Assembly: GCF_947172395.1 (NCBI RefSeq)
Contig: NC_069091.1
Span: 2,852,001-2,916,000, forward strand
Reading direction: 5' to 3'
Length of the DNA: 64,000 nucleotides
Source: Bicyclus anynana
Lineage: Eukaryota; Arthropoda; Insecta; Lepidoptera; Nymphalidae
The position numbers and the translations under genes are program-made. This document shows, piece by piece, positions 42,656 through 54,570 of this stretch (its first letter is position 1; the number at the start of each line of letters is the position of its first letter). The notes under the pieces were generated by a model, which was not told the origin of the DNA, did no database searches, and was given only the letters and a program-made list of their open reading frames with translations.

Positions 42656-42856
42656 AAAATAATAAAAATTTTAATAAAAAAATACAACCGACTTCAAAAC
42701 CTAAAAACGTACCCACTAAACTAAAAAGTGAAAAATAACATCATAATATGTTCTACCTGCTGATCAGTATGAAGGCGGTGCTTAGCTTAGCTTAGTGGGT
42801 ACGTTTTTAGGTTTTGAAGTCGGTTGTATTTTTTTATTAAAATTTTTATTATTTTG
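42656..42856. repeat. 64/65-bp near-perfect inverted repeat
   Basis: The arm at 42656-42719 (ending CTAAAAACGTACCCACTAA) and the arm at 42792-42856 (starting TTAGTGGGTACGTTTTTAG) are reverse complements apart from one A/T-run length difference. The 72-bp loop ends in TTAGC repeats. Confidence 0.9.
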
Positions 42857-42860
42857 GAAA

Positions 42861-43157
42861 ATCATAACGTAGGTAATCTTTGTTTTCATTTATATTATTT
42901 TAATTAATTATTTTTAATGTCTTTTGTATACTTCCTTCTGATTCTCCTGTTTTATCTTAATCACTTTCCTTGTTTGTCTTGTAAATGTCATTTATGGGTA
43001 TGTTTTGTGACTTCCTAATTCTTAATTTGTGTAATTTGTGGATAGTGTTGTTGTTTATATATTTATTAGCCCCTTTGCATGGTAATTTAAGCCTTTACTA
43101 ACCTCTAATATGTAAATGTTTTCTGTCCCAAATAAATAAAAAATAAAAAAAGAATAC
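42861..43157. other. No recognised feature; AAATAAATAAAAAATAAAAAAAG tract near right end
   Basis: The A-rich tract at 43131-43152 could be a LINE or mRNA-copy tail (preceded by CTGTCCCAAATAAAT), but no coding part is seen. Confidence 0.3.
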
Positions 43158-43330
43158 AGGACGCTGTGACTTCATCCACGTGAAATTAAGTTTTTCACAA
43201 ATCCCGCAGGAACCATGGATATTTCCGGGATGAAAAGTAGTTTATATGTTGCTCAATAACCTACTCTATCGTCCAGTAAAAGTCCCATTAAAATCAGTTC
43301 AGCCGTTCTAAATCTCGTGGGAGCCATGAA
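43158..43330 (-). mobile_element. Helitron, Hel-B, truncated
   Basis: GACGCTGTGACTTCATCCAC, TTTTTCACAAATCCCGCAGG and GATATTTCCGGGATGAAAAG. Its 5' side is cut by the SINE-B at 43331. Confidence 0.65.
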
Positions 43331-43634
43331 TAGTGACAGCCCAGTGGACATGACCTCTGCCTCCGATTCTGGAGGGTGTGGGTTCGAATCAGGTCCGGGG
43401 CAATGCACCTCTGACTTTTTGGTTGAGTGCATTTTAAGAAATTAAACATCACGTGGTCCAAACGGTGAAGGAAAAAACATCGTAAGGAATCCTGCATACC
43501 AGAGAATTTTCTTAATTCTCAGCGGCAGCGGTCAGCGTGATGGGACTATTGACCTATCATCATCATCTATATCATTCTGAGAGCAGACCCGAGCTCAACA
43601 GCGAGTGAGGGTTGATATTGATAATGATTATGAT
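43331..43634 (+). mobile_element. SINE-B, full length
   Basis: GTGACAGCCCAGTGGACATG, B box GGTTCGAATCA, body, and TGATATTGATAATGATTATG tail. An ATCATCATC segment (43558-43566) is inserted in the body. Confidence 0.85.
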
Positions 43635-44509
43635 GCTCTACTATAATATTTTCTTAGAAATGTACATTTTTTGAACATTACAATATTTTTGGTTATTGCA
43701 AGATTTAAACAAAAAATACACTTTTAAAACTTACTTGAAAAAATATAGACGTGGTCTTTAAAGAAGTAGCGGCATTGAAAAATATCTCCGCGGCGGTTAC
43801 GTTACGTAGAATGGTTGTGACGTTTTCATGTGCCGGCAGTGCAACTGTCAGCCGTACTTTGAAAATGTTATTTTGAAAAACATTTCCTTCAAATGCTATA
43901 AACGGTTGGTTTTAGTTGCTGTAAGTCTCGAGTAGCAAACCTTTGTCATAATAGGGATGATGACAGTTTTTTAAATTGTGTATAAATTATAGTATGACAA
44001 TAGTAAAGTTATTTTGTAAACGTAACAGGGTATCATTCATCATTACTTTCGGAGCTACAGCGATTTAAAGGGTCGGATTGTCACGGATTCCTGAAAAACG
44101 CCCCATACAAAATGGTACGTATTAATGACGTCATAGGTACACAATGATCGTTAAATTTGTATGGGCGTTCAAACAAAATTACTAATACCTTTGTAATTTT
44201 TTATAGTTTACGTTTATGTTTATAGTTCATATATTAAAAAATGTCACATTTAATGTAAGGAAACAAAAACTGTATAAATTTTCATATAATTACGATAAAA
44301 GATTTTTTATAGATTTTGGAATTTTATAATCTTATTTATTTTGCAAATATCCAGTCAATCTTTGCTTTTTATGTAAAAATTAGTTAATTGACTTTATTTA
44401 CCCGAATGTATCATAAAAATCAATACATTCAAACCATCATCCCCATTACTTTATTGTTATTATTTTTTAGGTACTACTTGCGTTTTATATTTCTTTGTTG
44501 CTAGCTGTG
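43635..44509. other. Mostly unique
   Basis: Contains TGACGTCA (a CRE-like palindrome) at about 44127 and a GC-richer patch at 43790-43860. Nothing else identified. Confidence 0.35.
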
Positions 44510-44650
44510 GTACAATAGATGCAAGAATGCCCTGCCTACCCTAAGGACTCATTACGAAACCTGCATTGGAGAAAGAATTTCCCATTTTGTACAATTTGTT
44601 CACATAGTGCATACCCTAGTTGAAAATCTTATGCACGCCGCTGATTGTTA
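44510..44650 (-). repeat. 'GTGCATAAGG' interspersed repeat, copy 3
   Basis: On the minus strand GCGGCGTGCATAAGATTTTC, AACTAGGGTATGCACTATG, CCTTAGGGTAGGCAGGGC and TTCTTGCATC; matches 22918-23075. Confidence 0.65.
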
Positions 44651-44969
44651 GTTAATAACTAATTTATTATTATTATTGGTTGATAAGTTAAGTAAAATTT
44701 TGCTGGAAATCCAACCTAAGACATATATTTACAATTTTGTTTACACAAATTAAACATAACCGACATATTATGATGTAGGTAATTACGAATATCGTTACAA
44801 AATAATATCAGAATTCAGAGTAATGTATTTTAACCACGTACACACAATTACAATAATATAGGAATACAAATTACATTATTGTTTCCAATAAATATTTATG
44901 TATATATTACAATACCTACATAAAAAGCTTCGATTTATAAAATCACACGTATCTTTAAGAATAACTTTA

Positions 44970-45050
44970 TCAAAATCAGCCTATTTTAATGGCCCATTAT
45001 GTATAGGGTCAGGCCTATCTTAAGGAGAGATGATTTGAAGTAAGCTTACC
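44970..45050 (+). repeat. Short interspersed repeat, pair with 55190-55330
   Basis: TCAGCCTATTTTAATGGCCC and ATTATGTATAGGGTCAGGCC correspond to TCAGGCTATTTGAATGGCTC and ATTATAGGATCAGGGTC near 55218. Confidence 0.45.
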
Positions 45051-45081
45051 ATTCTCTTCTAGTGCCTGCTTTCTGATTCAA

Positions 45082-45149
45082 ATCTGATAGTATATCACTA
45101 TTATATCACCCGTTAACCTGTAACGGGTGATATAATATCACTATCAGAT
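45082..45149. repeat. 68-nt hairpin
   Basis: ATCTGATAGT...TATATCACCCGTTA at 45082-45115 pairs with TAACGGGTGATATA...ACTATCAGAT at 45121-45149; the left arm has a 5-nt bulge. Confidence 0.65.
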
Positions 45150-47534
45150 TTTCATGATTAGTTAATGTCTTTTATTTTCTTAATGTATTCCTACCTAATT
45201 TTAAATCGAATCCAGGACCTTGTGTCTCTTTGTTCCCAAAGATAGTTATCCACTGAACGAATGGGGTAATTTAATTAAAACTTTAAAATTTGCGAATACT
45301 TGTGATCAGGCAGTACGTCAATCGGTCTTTGCCTTATAAAAAAAACAGAACTATCAACATCACAAAAAAAGGTTCAAATTAAAAAAAAAAAAATAAACGG
45401 ATTCCATTTTTAAAAGCCCGATATGTTATACGAGTATGAATAGGGGATATGTTTTATCGGTTCGCAAGTGATACGTAAAACCCGTAACATCGGTTCCCGT
45501 GTCGCGATCGAATCTATTTCGATTCCCGTGAGCGATTCGATAACTCGCCGTCGGATTACAGTCTGGCAACAAGGTTGCTTTGGTGAGTTTGTTGCGATGT
45601 TGGGAGATTTATCTGCAGCGTCGAACGGCTATTGGGAATTTCGGTTTTATTAAAATACTAGGTGTGTTACCCGGATTCAATCGACTTTAAATTCAGTTTA
45701 CAGTCTTATCAATAATATTTAGAGTCGTCGTTAGTCGTCTCTCTAGATACTTATTTAGAATGAAAAAAAATTAAATGTAGCAATTTTTTTCCTTTGATTA
45801 TCTTACTCGTACACCAATTTAAGTTATATGACTTACGTACTTTATTGTAAGAGTTTATAAAGTCTGCATTCTTACCTGAAACAAATACAAAAAAAAATAT
45901 AATATAAAATCATCATCATCTCCTTACCTTTATCCCACTTAAGGTAAGGACTCTATTACTCGTCAACTCATCATCATTTTCAAAAAAATATTTCATTCCT
46001 CAACCTCCTAAACGTATACAAATTTAATCATCCACCATCAAGGAATATAATCCTCCTAAAAAAATAAATTATTAGTATTTTATTACTATTTTGCTTATTT
46101 CACATTAGCACAAATGATTCTTTAACCTGTATTATATCAATGATATTTGCCAATACACCGCATTGTCTACATAAATACGAGTAGTAAGTTCTTGTATATT
46201 GATGGATACGTTCCAGCGACTTCGATATACTACTAGAAGATGAACTTAATTGCAAACAAGATACCTAACAAAAATGAAAATTGCCATCCAACGGCGGTAT
46301 TATATTACTTTCGTAATTTAGTTTTTAAAGTAAAAAAAATATTGTACAGATGTATAAATTTCACATGTATATCTGTGTACATTTTTTAAACGGTTGTTGA
46401 AAGCTGGCACGTCTGAAGACACTATTCGTCAAAGAAACTTTACGTTCGTTGAAAATTCAGCTCTGCCCTAGTTCGGAAGTCGGTACAATTGGTTGAATTC
46501 CTAACGGCGGGCCATTATTACTAATGCACGCTTGTCTTTAGGGAGGCGCAGCGTTAGGGTCACCACTCTGTACACTTCCTGTGTCAGTCATTCGACACTG
46601 TTCACTAGATTGACTAGTGAATTATAGACAAACAACACAACAATACTAAGCTATTTTTGTTCATACGTTTGTATTAAAGTAGTTTTTTTTTATAAAAAAA
46701 AAATCGGTTGTCTGTAACATACGTCGTCGGTCGTCGGACGATAGTTCAACGTGAAATAAGAAAACTTTGATGGAATGGTTGAATGTTTCAAAAGAAAATG
46801 TTCGTTTTCTAAAATACTGTTTAATAATCTTCATTGACCAGAATATATTAATTATAAGACGTTGTCACGTCAAAAAAAGAAATAGTTTTCAAATCGGTTC
46901 GCTAAAAAAACAAAAGAATCTAATATATATTATAATAATGAAAACAAGATTTTTTTACATGGCTCATAAGTGTTCGTTGGTAGAGCTATGCGTAATCATG
47001 ATTTCGGAAAACTTAGAAAAAAATATACCAACTGGGAGCCTCGAGGGAATTAATATCAGTCTATTACAAATATAATATAGTATATAGACTACTACATAGT
47101 TCAGCCTCATATGCCTTTAATTATATTGATAACGTTCCTTAGACTAGATCAGGACTAAATAAGCAATAAGCATGGCCGTAATACTTCCCCAAACAAGCTC
47201 TAAAACTATAAACGAGATTCAAATACAAGAACATAATTTGGCGCACATGCTCTACTACCCAAGTTGCTAGTTACAGATAAAATAGCAGATTAACCTTGTA
47301 TCAGAGTAAACTGTTAAGTTGGACGTCTTGGGAAAGATTAATGGCGCAACCCTACACCCGTGTACCGCGATAGTGATGCCGAGAGCCTTTTGTTTTAAAC
47401 TTGATTAAAAGTTGAGTTGAGTTGAGGCGCGGCAAAGACGGTTAGGAGGTCGTTAGCGAGTTCTCCCGAATGGGGGTACGAAGATCAAACCAAAAACTGG
47501 ATTTCTGTATCACTTGAACGCGAGACTATTCGAA
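45150..47534. other. Long stretch without recognised feature
   Basis: A tRNA-like AAATCGAATCCAGGACC at 45202 may be a SINE relic. The frame at 45468-45653 lies in a CpG-richer patch; the 102-codon frame at 46767-47075 is K/I/N-rich and reads as compositional. Many A- and T-runs. Confidence 0.35.
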
Positions 47535-47690
47535 AAAGGTTTTAAGGGTTAGTAACCTTTGTGAACCGCCCTATTGGTCACTGGACCAACCAAGTGGTTA
47601 GTATATGTGGTTTCGGATGCCGAGGTTGTGAGTACGAGTCCTGCGTCCCCGAGGTGAGGGTTACACCCGTTCCTGTGGGAATATGAGAAT
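47535..47690 (+). repeat. tRNA-derived SINE-like sequence
   Basis: AACCAAGTGGTTAGTATATG (A box) and GGTTGTGAGTACGAGTCCTG (B box) are spaced as in tRNA-type promoters. A related head is at 56866-56930. Confidence 0.5.
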
Positions 47691-47859
47691 AAAATATAGT
47701 CTATGATTCAATTACGTTACAATTAACGTGGTTTTCTATTTGAACGGTAAAGTATTTTCGAAATCTATTTAGTAAATCCAGAGATTACCTGTAAATTGAT
47801 TAACTATGAATAACCTCGCAGTTTCACCCGCGTAATTAAAATTAATAATTTAAAGCCCA

Positions 47860-48002
47860 TTCTCAGGAACTACGGGTCCGATTTGAATAATTCTTTCAGT
47901 GTTAGATAGCCCATTTATCGAGGAAGGTTATAGGCTATACATTATCCCCATAATCATACGGGAACGGGAACCACGTGGGTGAAACCGCGCGGTGTCAGCT
48001 AG
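47860..48002 (+). mobile_element. Helitron, Hel-A, 5'-truncated
   Basis: TCTCAGGAACTACGGGTCCG to GCGCGGTGTCAGCTAG; CTAG at 47999-48002 before T. Confidence 0.8.
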
Positions 48003-48177
48003 TTTGGATATATTTTGATATCCCGAAGCTAGAAATTATGGTAGGTACGTGTAACAGGAGATTTATGTTGGCGTATCGTTATTGAACGGTGCACCGGGAA
48101 TAAGTTTATTGCGCCACGGTAATATTTTAACCGCATCTGAGTTAGAGCCGCGATAAATCCGCACGAATATAAGGAGA

Positions 48178-48365
48178 CTATCTGACGCCGCGCGGTTTTT
48201 CCCGCGTGGTTCCTGTTCCCGTAGGAATACAGAGATAACCTATAGCCTTCCTTGATAAATGGGCTATTTAACACTGAAAACATTTTTCAAATCGGACCAG
48301 TAGTTCCTGAGATTAGCGCGTTCAATCAAACAAAAAACTCTTCATCTATATAATATTAGTAAAGA
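48178..48365 (-). mobile_element. Helitron, Hel-A, full length
   Basis: CTATCTGACGCCGCGCGG (CTAG changed to CTAT) at the left, TAATATTAGTAAAGA at the right before T. A 5'-truncated copy in the opposite direction is only 175 bp away. Confidence 0.8.
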
Positions 48366-48450
48366 TAAGGTTGTTTTACGATTGAATACGACATCCGCGA
48401 TTTCAGTTTTGTTGCAGACCTCTTTGATCTTTAGGTCAGGTTTAGTTTAG

Positions 48451-48767
48451 CTCTTTACAAGTTAGCCCTTGACTATAATCTCACCTGATGGTACCCGTAA
48501 GTGATGATGCAATCTAAGATGGAAGCGGGCTAACTTGTTAGGAGGAGGATGAAAATTCACACCCCTTTCGGTTTCTACACAACATCGTACCGGAACGCTA
48601 AATCGCTTGACGGTACGTCTTTGTCGGTAGGGTGGTAACTACCCCCGGCCGAAGCCTCCCACCAGTCAGACCTGGACTATGAAATCCTCAATCGGTTCAG
48701 CCGGGGATCGAACCCAGGAACTCCGTCTTGTTAATCCACCGCACATACCACTGCGCCACGGAGCTCC
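48451..48767 (-). mobile_element. SINE-A, full length
   Basis: CTCTTTACAAGTTAGCCC tail side (A-run lost), full body with a CCCGTA insertion, B box, and CTCCGTGGCGCAGTGG head. Confidence 0.88.
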
Positions 48768-49046
48768 TGTGACTTCAGTTCACGAGGTCCTGGATTCGAG
48801 ACCTGGGTCGGGACTTGTAACACTAAGCTTTTTTCTTTTTAGAAATTTTCAGTAAAAAATTTTAAGCCCGAATTTTGGAAGAAGACGAAAAAATTTTAAA
48901 ATATGCATTAAAACCACTCTCCTTCGTAGGTTGGTTAAATACAAACTACTATTTAATTACCATCTATTTGCCTTATGCCGCTATTAAAAAGTAATTAATA
49001 AGCAATTAAGAGACAATGCTTCGATAACTTTTAATTGTATTCTAAA
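48768..49046. other. tRNA-like fragment then AT-rich DNA
   Basis: CACGAGGTCCTGGATTCGAG near 48780 resembles a B box. Confidence 0.35.
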
Positions 49047-49412
49047 CTAGCGGACGCCCGCGACTTCGTCCGCGTTAAACTCGATGTAAACTTTTAACTA
49101 CCCCTACCGTACCCTTCCCGTACCCTACCCCTACCCTACCCCGTTTTATAATTATTATTAATATGAACTTTATACAATAACAATAAAGCTCAAATTAACT
49201 AACTATGTTTAAGTTAGAAAACATTTGTATGGGAAAAAGACAAAAAGGGCTATTTTTATGGTTTTTCCGGCAATTGTTCGAATTTTTCTCGGCGTAATAA
49301 CCATCCTAGAACTTCAACGAACATTTTAAAAAAAGAATTGGTCAAATTGGTCCAGGCGTTGTTGAGTTATGCGCTTACCAACGCATTTTGCGATTCATTT
49401 TTATATTATAGA
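49047..49412 (-). mobile_element. Helitron, Hel-C, full length
   Basis: CTAGCGGACGCCCGCGACTT at 49047 and TTTATATTATAGA at 49412 (5' end) before T. On the minus strand the 5' half reads GAATCGCAAAATGCGTTGG, and the G-rich array (minus) spans about 49099-49143. Confidence 0.85.
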
Positions 49413-49567
49413 TTGTCAGCCACTGCAAGTCTATTTTTATTTATTTATTACTATTTATTGCATAAATACAAGAAATGACATGATACAAAAGTGTGCAAAG
49501 GCATCATTATTATAAACATGATACAACCAAAGCAAAAAAGAAATTGAATTATTGGATTATAAATCTC

Positions 49568-49680
49568 AATAGCTCCGTTGGCTAGAGGCTGGCAGCTCGA
49601 ATTCGAAAGGTATGGGGTTCGATCTCCACCTCCACTCCTAGCACAAGCTTTTCACTTAGTTGGAGGGGATATTTACATAA
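49568..49680 (+). repeat. tRNA-derived SINE-like sequence
   Basis: AGCTCCGTTGGCTAGAGGC (A box) and TATGGGGTTCGATCTCC (B box), 45 bp apart. Confidence 0.45.
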
Positions 49681-51255
49681 ACCCTAAGCCCGTCAACTCG
49701 CATTGGAACGTGTGGGCTACAAAAGCCCTACTTTAATGGTGTTAATGACTAGATTTGAATATATTGATTTTTATGAAACATTCGGGTAAATATTGATTAA
49801 TTAATACAAAAAAAAAACAAAGATTGTTGAAATATTTGTAAAATAAATAGGATGACAATTTATAAAATCATATATTTTTAGCTTTCTTACATGCAATGTC
49901 ATTTTCAATAATATTATGTGTAAACATAAACTCACAATAAAAACTAACCTTACTACGTAAAAAGGGGTCTAAAAAGAACAAAACAAGAAAATATTTCAGA
50001 TTGAAATAGATATGCATATAGGAACAAAAATTATCACGATAGAGTGTCTCAATTTGTATTGTTACGAATCTTTTGACACCTCATTCATTAAAATCGGTTC
50101 AGTAGTTAAAACGCTACGGTGGAACATATACGTACATATATAGATATATACAAAGACTGCCAAAATCATTAACCTTCCTTTTGGCATGCCGTAGTAGGTA
50201 ATAACAAAGATATTTGTAATTTTGTTAGAACAAATCTATCACTATGATCGATGACGTCATTCATTCGTGTCGTTATTGCGTATTTTATGCGATTCGTGGC
50301 AGTTCCAAATATGACCCTTCAAATTTCTGTAGATCCGAATGTAATGATCGCAGATACCCTAATACTTCTAGAAAATTGCTTTACTATTATCAAACACTTA
50401 ATTTATATAAAATTAAATTTATAAAACTGTCATCATCCCTTATTAAATGTTAAAATGGCTGATAGTGATGAATGACGATCCAGGAGTCGAACCCAAGTCC
50501 TCATGACCTTAAGTAATCACTGATGAAATCTCAAGATCGAAGATGTCGGATGATTTCAATTATACATTCAACTGGAGTGTAATTTCATTCATAGTGTTAT
50601 TTAATCATGTATGTATGTATTCAACAATATGTTAGCATTTTAAACAGCATACATTATGCGTTCTACGTCATTGCACGTGTTCTTATAAATATTTATTAAT
50701 CAAAATTTTCATTCCATTTCATACAGCACTGATTCACTTATTTGTAATAGTGGTAGAGCTCTTGGTGACAGAGCTTTTCGAGGGATACTACTAGATCATG
50801 ACTACTGAAAGTAGAGACGGAAGTCGCCCGGAAAATTAAAAAAAAAAAACCCCATTAATGTTTGTTTGACAATACGCATGTATTTGAAACATTACTACCA
50901 ATAAAAACAAATGAAATTGAAAGTATCAAACTGAGTTATTCCAACATTTGAACCATTATTTTGGAAATTCCTTTAGATTTTTTTTTTAATTTGTCGGGCG
51001 CTTTTAGTCTCTACATTCATTAGCCAAATTCTACTAAGCTCTCTGTCAACCAGAGTTTCAGCTAAGATTTTATACTACTAGATATGACGTCACTAAATCG
51101 TCGAAACTTAGACGAATAGAGGTGGCTAATTGTCTTAATTTCATGTAGTTGCATAGTAAAGAACGTAAGTTATTTAAAAACAAATAATACCTAAATAATT
51201 GTCTATAATGTCGAGTTCTGTGTTCAGGAAGTGTAAAAGCTATCATACATAAATA
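49681..51255. other. Long stretch without recognised feature
   Basis: AT-rich. A B-box-like GACTTGGGTTCGACTCC (minus) near 50478. TGACGTCAT near 50253. No convincing frame. Confidence 0.35.
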
Positions 51256-51470
51256 CTAGCGGACGCCCGAGACTTCGTCCGCGTGTAATTTAGTTTTTCA
51301 TCAATCCCTCAGGAACCATGGATTTTTCCGGGATGAATGATGAAAATGATGTAGCCTAAGTGTTAATCTAGAGTAAAATCTATTTCCATTCCAAATTTCA
51401 GCCAAATCGGTTCAGTAGCTGCGACTAACAAACATCCAAACAAACTTTGGCGTTTATAATATTAGTAGGA
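51256..51470 (-). mobile_element. Helitron, Hel-B, full length
   Basis: CTAGCGGACGCCCGAGACTT at 51256 and TATAATATTAGTAGGA ending at 51470, flanked by A and T. Confidence 0.88.
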
Positions 51471-51665
51471 TATTATGTAAGTAAACACAAAATCGTGTAT
51501 GTATGCGCTCAGTGGAGTAGCTAAATCGGATCGCTTTTTGCGGTGATTTTGTAGCCACGTAACATGTCTATAGGTTAAAATATCGTTGGAGTTTCAGTGA
51601 TATAGTTCGAAGAGTATGGTCGACTTGAACGGGCACACCGAATACTGGTCAGGATTTAAAATAAA

Positions 51666-51710
51666 TCTATACCTACTAATGTTATAAAGCTGAAGAGTTT
51701 GTTTGTGTGT
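51666..51710 (+). mobile_element. Helitron, Hel-A, 5' end only
   Basis: TCTATACCTACTAATGTTAT then AAAGCTGAAGAGTTTG, then unrelated sequence. Confidence 0.6.
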
Positions 51711-52183
51711 GTGACGTTCAATCTCCATTGATGACGCTGTACAACGCTTAAACTGTTATGTTTACACGGCTCGTTTGATAGGGACGTTACGTTTGAGCGT
51801 CGATTGCGCGCGAGCAATGCATGCTAAAGTATAATGGTTATCGCGTTTGTCGTTGTGCATAGTACGGATAAACGTTAGTATAATGTGACGTATTCTAACG
51901 ACGCTCAGCTAACAGTTTTACGAGCTATATGTCATAGTTTACATGCAATGTATACGTAACAATTATTTGTTTTCACTGTCACGAGTGATTTATTCGTGGT
52001 GTAATACAGGGAGGACATACTCGTAACACGATTCGCGTACAATAGTGAATGTTCACACGATTATCTAAATCATAAACATTTTATGCAGCGATTATGATGT
52101 GTTTAGTTCGTCATTATCATCTTCATACTAATTAAAGTATGGCGGATACAGTACTAGAAGGTTGTTTATGATCTTGAGCAATA
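51711..52183. other. Unique, CpG-richer stretch
   Basis: GGGACGTTACGTTTGAGCGTC and GCGCGCGAGCAATGCATGC around 51780-51830. No repeat or frame recognised. Confidence 0.35.
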
Positions 52184-52375
52184 TCTATACTAATATGTAT
52201 TCTATAGACGTAAAGTTTGTGGTATTGTAGGGGATACCTAGTTTTTGGATCTACTAAACCGATTTTAAAAATTCTTTAACCAGTAGAAAGGCAGGTTGTT
52301 TGAGAGTGTCAAAGGTTATATTTTATCCGCGTATTTTCAGGGGAACGGGGACTACGCGAGTCAAACCGGGCAGCG
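52184..52375 (+). mobile_element. Helitron, third 5' subfamily
   Basis: TCTATACTAATATGTATTCT, TAAAGTTTGTGGTATTGTAG, CTACTAAACCGATTTTAAA and GGGGACTACGCGAGTCAAAC; 3' end decayed. Confidence 0.7.
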
Positions 52376-52608
52376 AGTTTGTCTATATTTTCACAGGAAC
52401 TGTTGATTTTTCAGGTTGTCTTTAATGTTATGTGGTTTATTTGGATAGGGGTAGGTAGAGGATAGGGGGGATTAACGAAGTAGTAGAAGGATGTGGGTTG
52501 TGCTTCCACTACTTCGTAGTATAAAATACAATCGAGTTTTGAAAACCCCTATTACGCAATCCTTTCATATAATTATTAAAATACCGTACCTATCTTTAGA
52601 TATAGAGA
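52376..52608. other. No recognised feature
   Basis: G-rich AGGGGTAGGTAGAGGATAGG near 52446; ACTACTTCGT inverted pair near 52478 and 52506. Confidence 0.35.
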
Positions 52609-52890
52609 TGTGATAGTCCAGTGGATAAGACCTCTGCGTCCGATTCCGGTGGGTGTGGGTTCGAACCGGTCCGGGGCATGCACCTCCAACTTTTCAGTTG
52701 TGTGCATTTTAAGAAATTAAATATCACGTCTTTCAAACTATGAAGAAAAAACAGAGAATTTTCTAAATTCTCTGCGTGTGTAAAGTCTGCCAATCCGCAT
52801 TGGGCCAGCGTGGTGATTGACCTTACCCCTCTCATTCTGAGAGGACACTCGAGCTCAGCAGTGAGCCGGGCTGATAATGATGATGATGAC
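52609..52890 (+). mobile_element. SINE-B, near full length
   Basis: ATGTGATAGTCCAGTGGATA, B box GGTTCGAACCG, body with a deletion after GAAGAAAAAACA, and GATAATGATGATGATGA tail. Confidence 0.88.
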
Positions 52891-52914
52891 CTATCTATTT
52901 AAACTAATATATAA

Positions 52915-53033
52915 ACGGGTAAGATTTGATATTTTGTTTATTTGATACGATTTAACACAAATACTATTATTTTATCTTAATAATCTCACAGGAACGGGAA
53001 CTAGGCGAGTGAAACCACGTGTCGTATGCTAGT
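52915..53033 (+). mobile_element. Helitron 3' part, degenerate
   Basis: ATAATCTCACAGGAACGGGA and GTGAAACCACGTGTCGTATG, then CTAG (53029-53032) before T. Confidence 0.6.
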
Positions 53034-53197
53034 ATACAAGTAAAGTAAACATCGAAGCCTTGGACGAGCACAGCGATGCAGACAGCCTGAGTCACACTCG
53101 GCGAGTATTTAGAAAACAATGGAGTCGGCCACTTCGATTGCAACGCCTAAATGGATTCCAGGGTATTCAATACATAAACACATACCAAATATTATGA
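53033..53197 (+). pseudogene. Protein-like open frame, 54 codons, unknown
   Basis: Directly after the Helitron end an open frame reads NIEALDEHSDADSLSHTRR, VFRKQWSRPLRLQRLN, then a stop at 53195-53197. Composition is balanced and unlike the AT-rich surroundings. There is no ATG start; it may be part of an older element or an exon. I do not recognise it. Confidence 0.3.
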
Positions 53198-53627
53198 TAA
53201 CTATACTAAAGACATACTCGTGGAGTACTAAAAATGAGGGTACAAATGGCTAGTCATTTCACATCTAATAATAATTATAATTAACTTGTTTTTAAATTAA
53301 TGAAAATAAATTTGATTAATAAGCTTAAAACAACTAAATATAGTTAATATATTTAAATAATATATTGTAAAACAACAATACATAATTTAAAATAAAAAAG
53401 TTATGAAATGACATGCGTTTTCTACCCTCATTTCTTATTTGTTTGTTAGTAAACATGTCTCAAGTCACATTAGTCCTCAAGTATGGCTTTAGTATAGAAT
53501 TGGTGTATCTAGGATTAAATTTCCTAGGATGGATCCGGCCCCCACATCAAGTCTAGTACTATTAGTATCATAATACGAGTAGAATTCCATATCATAGTAT
53601 CCTAGGATGGGCACAGGTCCATTCTAT
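53198..53627. other. No recognised feature
   Basis: AT-rich; CCTAGGAT words recur (53520, 53600), without a clear repeat. Confidence 0.4.
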
Positions 53628-53809
53628 AGCTTGGCAAGTTCGTTGATGACACTCCCATGATATGCGAACGACGGGGGTGAAAGACTGCGCGGGTGTGAAA
53701 TCGTGCGTGCGGGGAAGTGAGGTGCATCAGTCGTGGGGTTTTCAATCATCGCTACACGTCCCCGGCCCGCGCGAACCATCGGGAGTGTTACGAACGAATT
53801 TGCCAAGCT
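53628..53809. mobile_element. MITE, 182 bp, GC-rich interior
   Basis: AGCTTGGCAAGTTCGTTGAT... at 53628-53656 matches the reverse complement of 53781-53809 (GGGAGTGTTACGAACGAATT...) in 25 of 29 positions. The interior (GACTGCGCGGGTGTGAAATC) is a known-looking lepidopteran repeat. The plus-strand open frame here is not a gene. Confidence 0.75.
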
Positions 53810-54570
53810 TTGGCGAGGATAAGCGTGGGTGGCATGTTACCCATCGAAAAACACCAAAAAAACATCGAACTTTAAGAGTCTCTGTCAAAGACTTACCACG
53901 AAGTTAAGTAAGTGACTGATTGTAAGATGTCTCGTGATATTTCATATAAAAAAAAAAGTTATGTTTGGATCCTTAAAACTTGGTAGTTCCCAAAGCCATC
54001 ACGTTTCAAACTACGTAGTTACCTACCATACATATGTATGTCCGTAAAATTGACCTCCTTATTTTTCTGATAAACTACAGTTATTGTAAAGTTAAATAAA
54101 ATAAAGTACCTAACTAAGTAGGTAGGCTATACGTAATAATAATTATTATTAACATAGACGAGAAAAATATAATGTCTAACAATAAAACTAATGGTAAAAA
54201 TTTACATAATCATTGTACATAGTTATGTGCTGAGAATAAAATCCTTAGTAAGAAACTTTGGCACACTATCGTTTTCAAATCATCTATAATTTCGTTAAAT
54301 TTAAATAGATTTAAAGGTTGTATATTGTCATAAATATTGTAGAATGAAAGTTTGAATACTCTAGCAATAATAATTGATGTTTTTTTAAACAATAGTGTTA
54401 TTTGATTAAAGAATTAGATGGAAAAAATATGTGTTGCCATTTCCGGATTTACAGTAAAAAATAATAAAAAACCTTACCTATACATACTGTAAACATTAAT
54501 TAGTAATTTTATGAATAGCTATAAAATACAATATAAATAAAATAATGAAAGGATAAAATCTTAATTGCAG
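53810..54570. other. No recognised feature
   Basis: AT-rich, with (ATT)n-like runs near 54140. Confidence 0.4.

Larger units (their letters stand above)
41929..42860 (+). mobile_element. Long 'CCGACTTC' element with tandem core and foldback end
   Basis: Begins TTAACCGACTTCAAAAAGGA, then CGCCTGGACCGATTTC and CCCCATTTGGTCCCATTG, then three ~131-bp tandem repeats, then the inverted pair at 42656-42856. Short pieces of the start are at 13010, 20862 and 57668. Class unknown; no protein is encoded. Confidence 0.6.

Noticed and set aside
46767..47075. 102-codon plus-strand frame
   Set aside because: Rich in K, I, N and F as expected from AT-rich DNA, with no motif.
53662..53907. 81-codon GC-rich frame
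   Set aside because: Lies over a MITE with inverted ends; the openness comes from the GC-rich interior.
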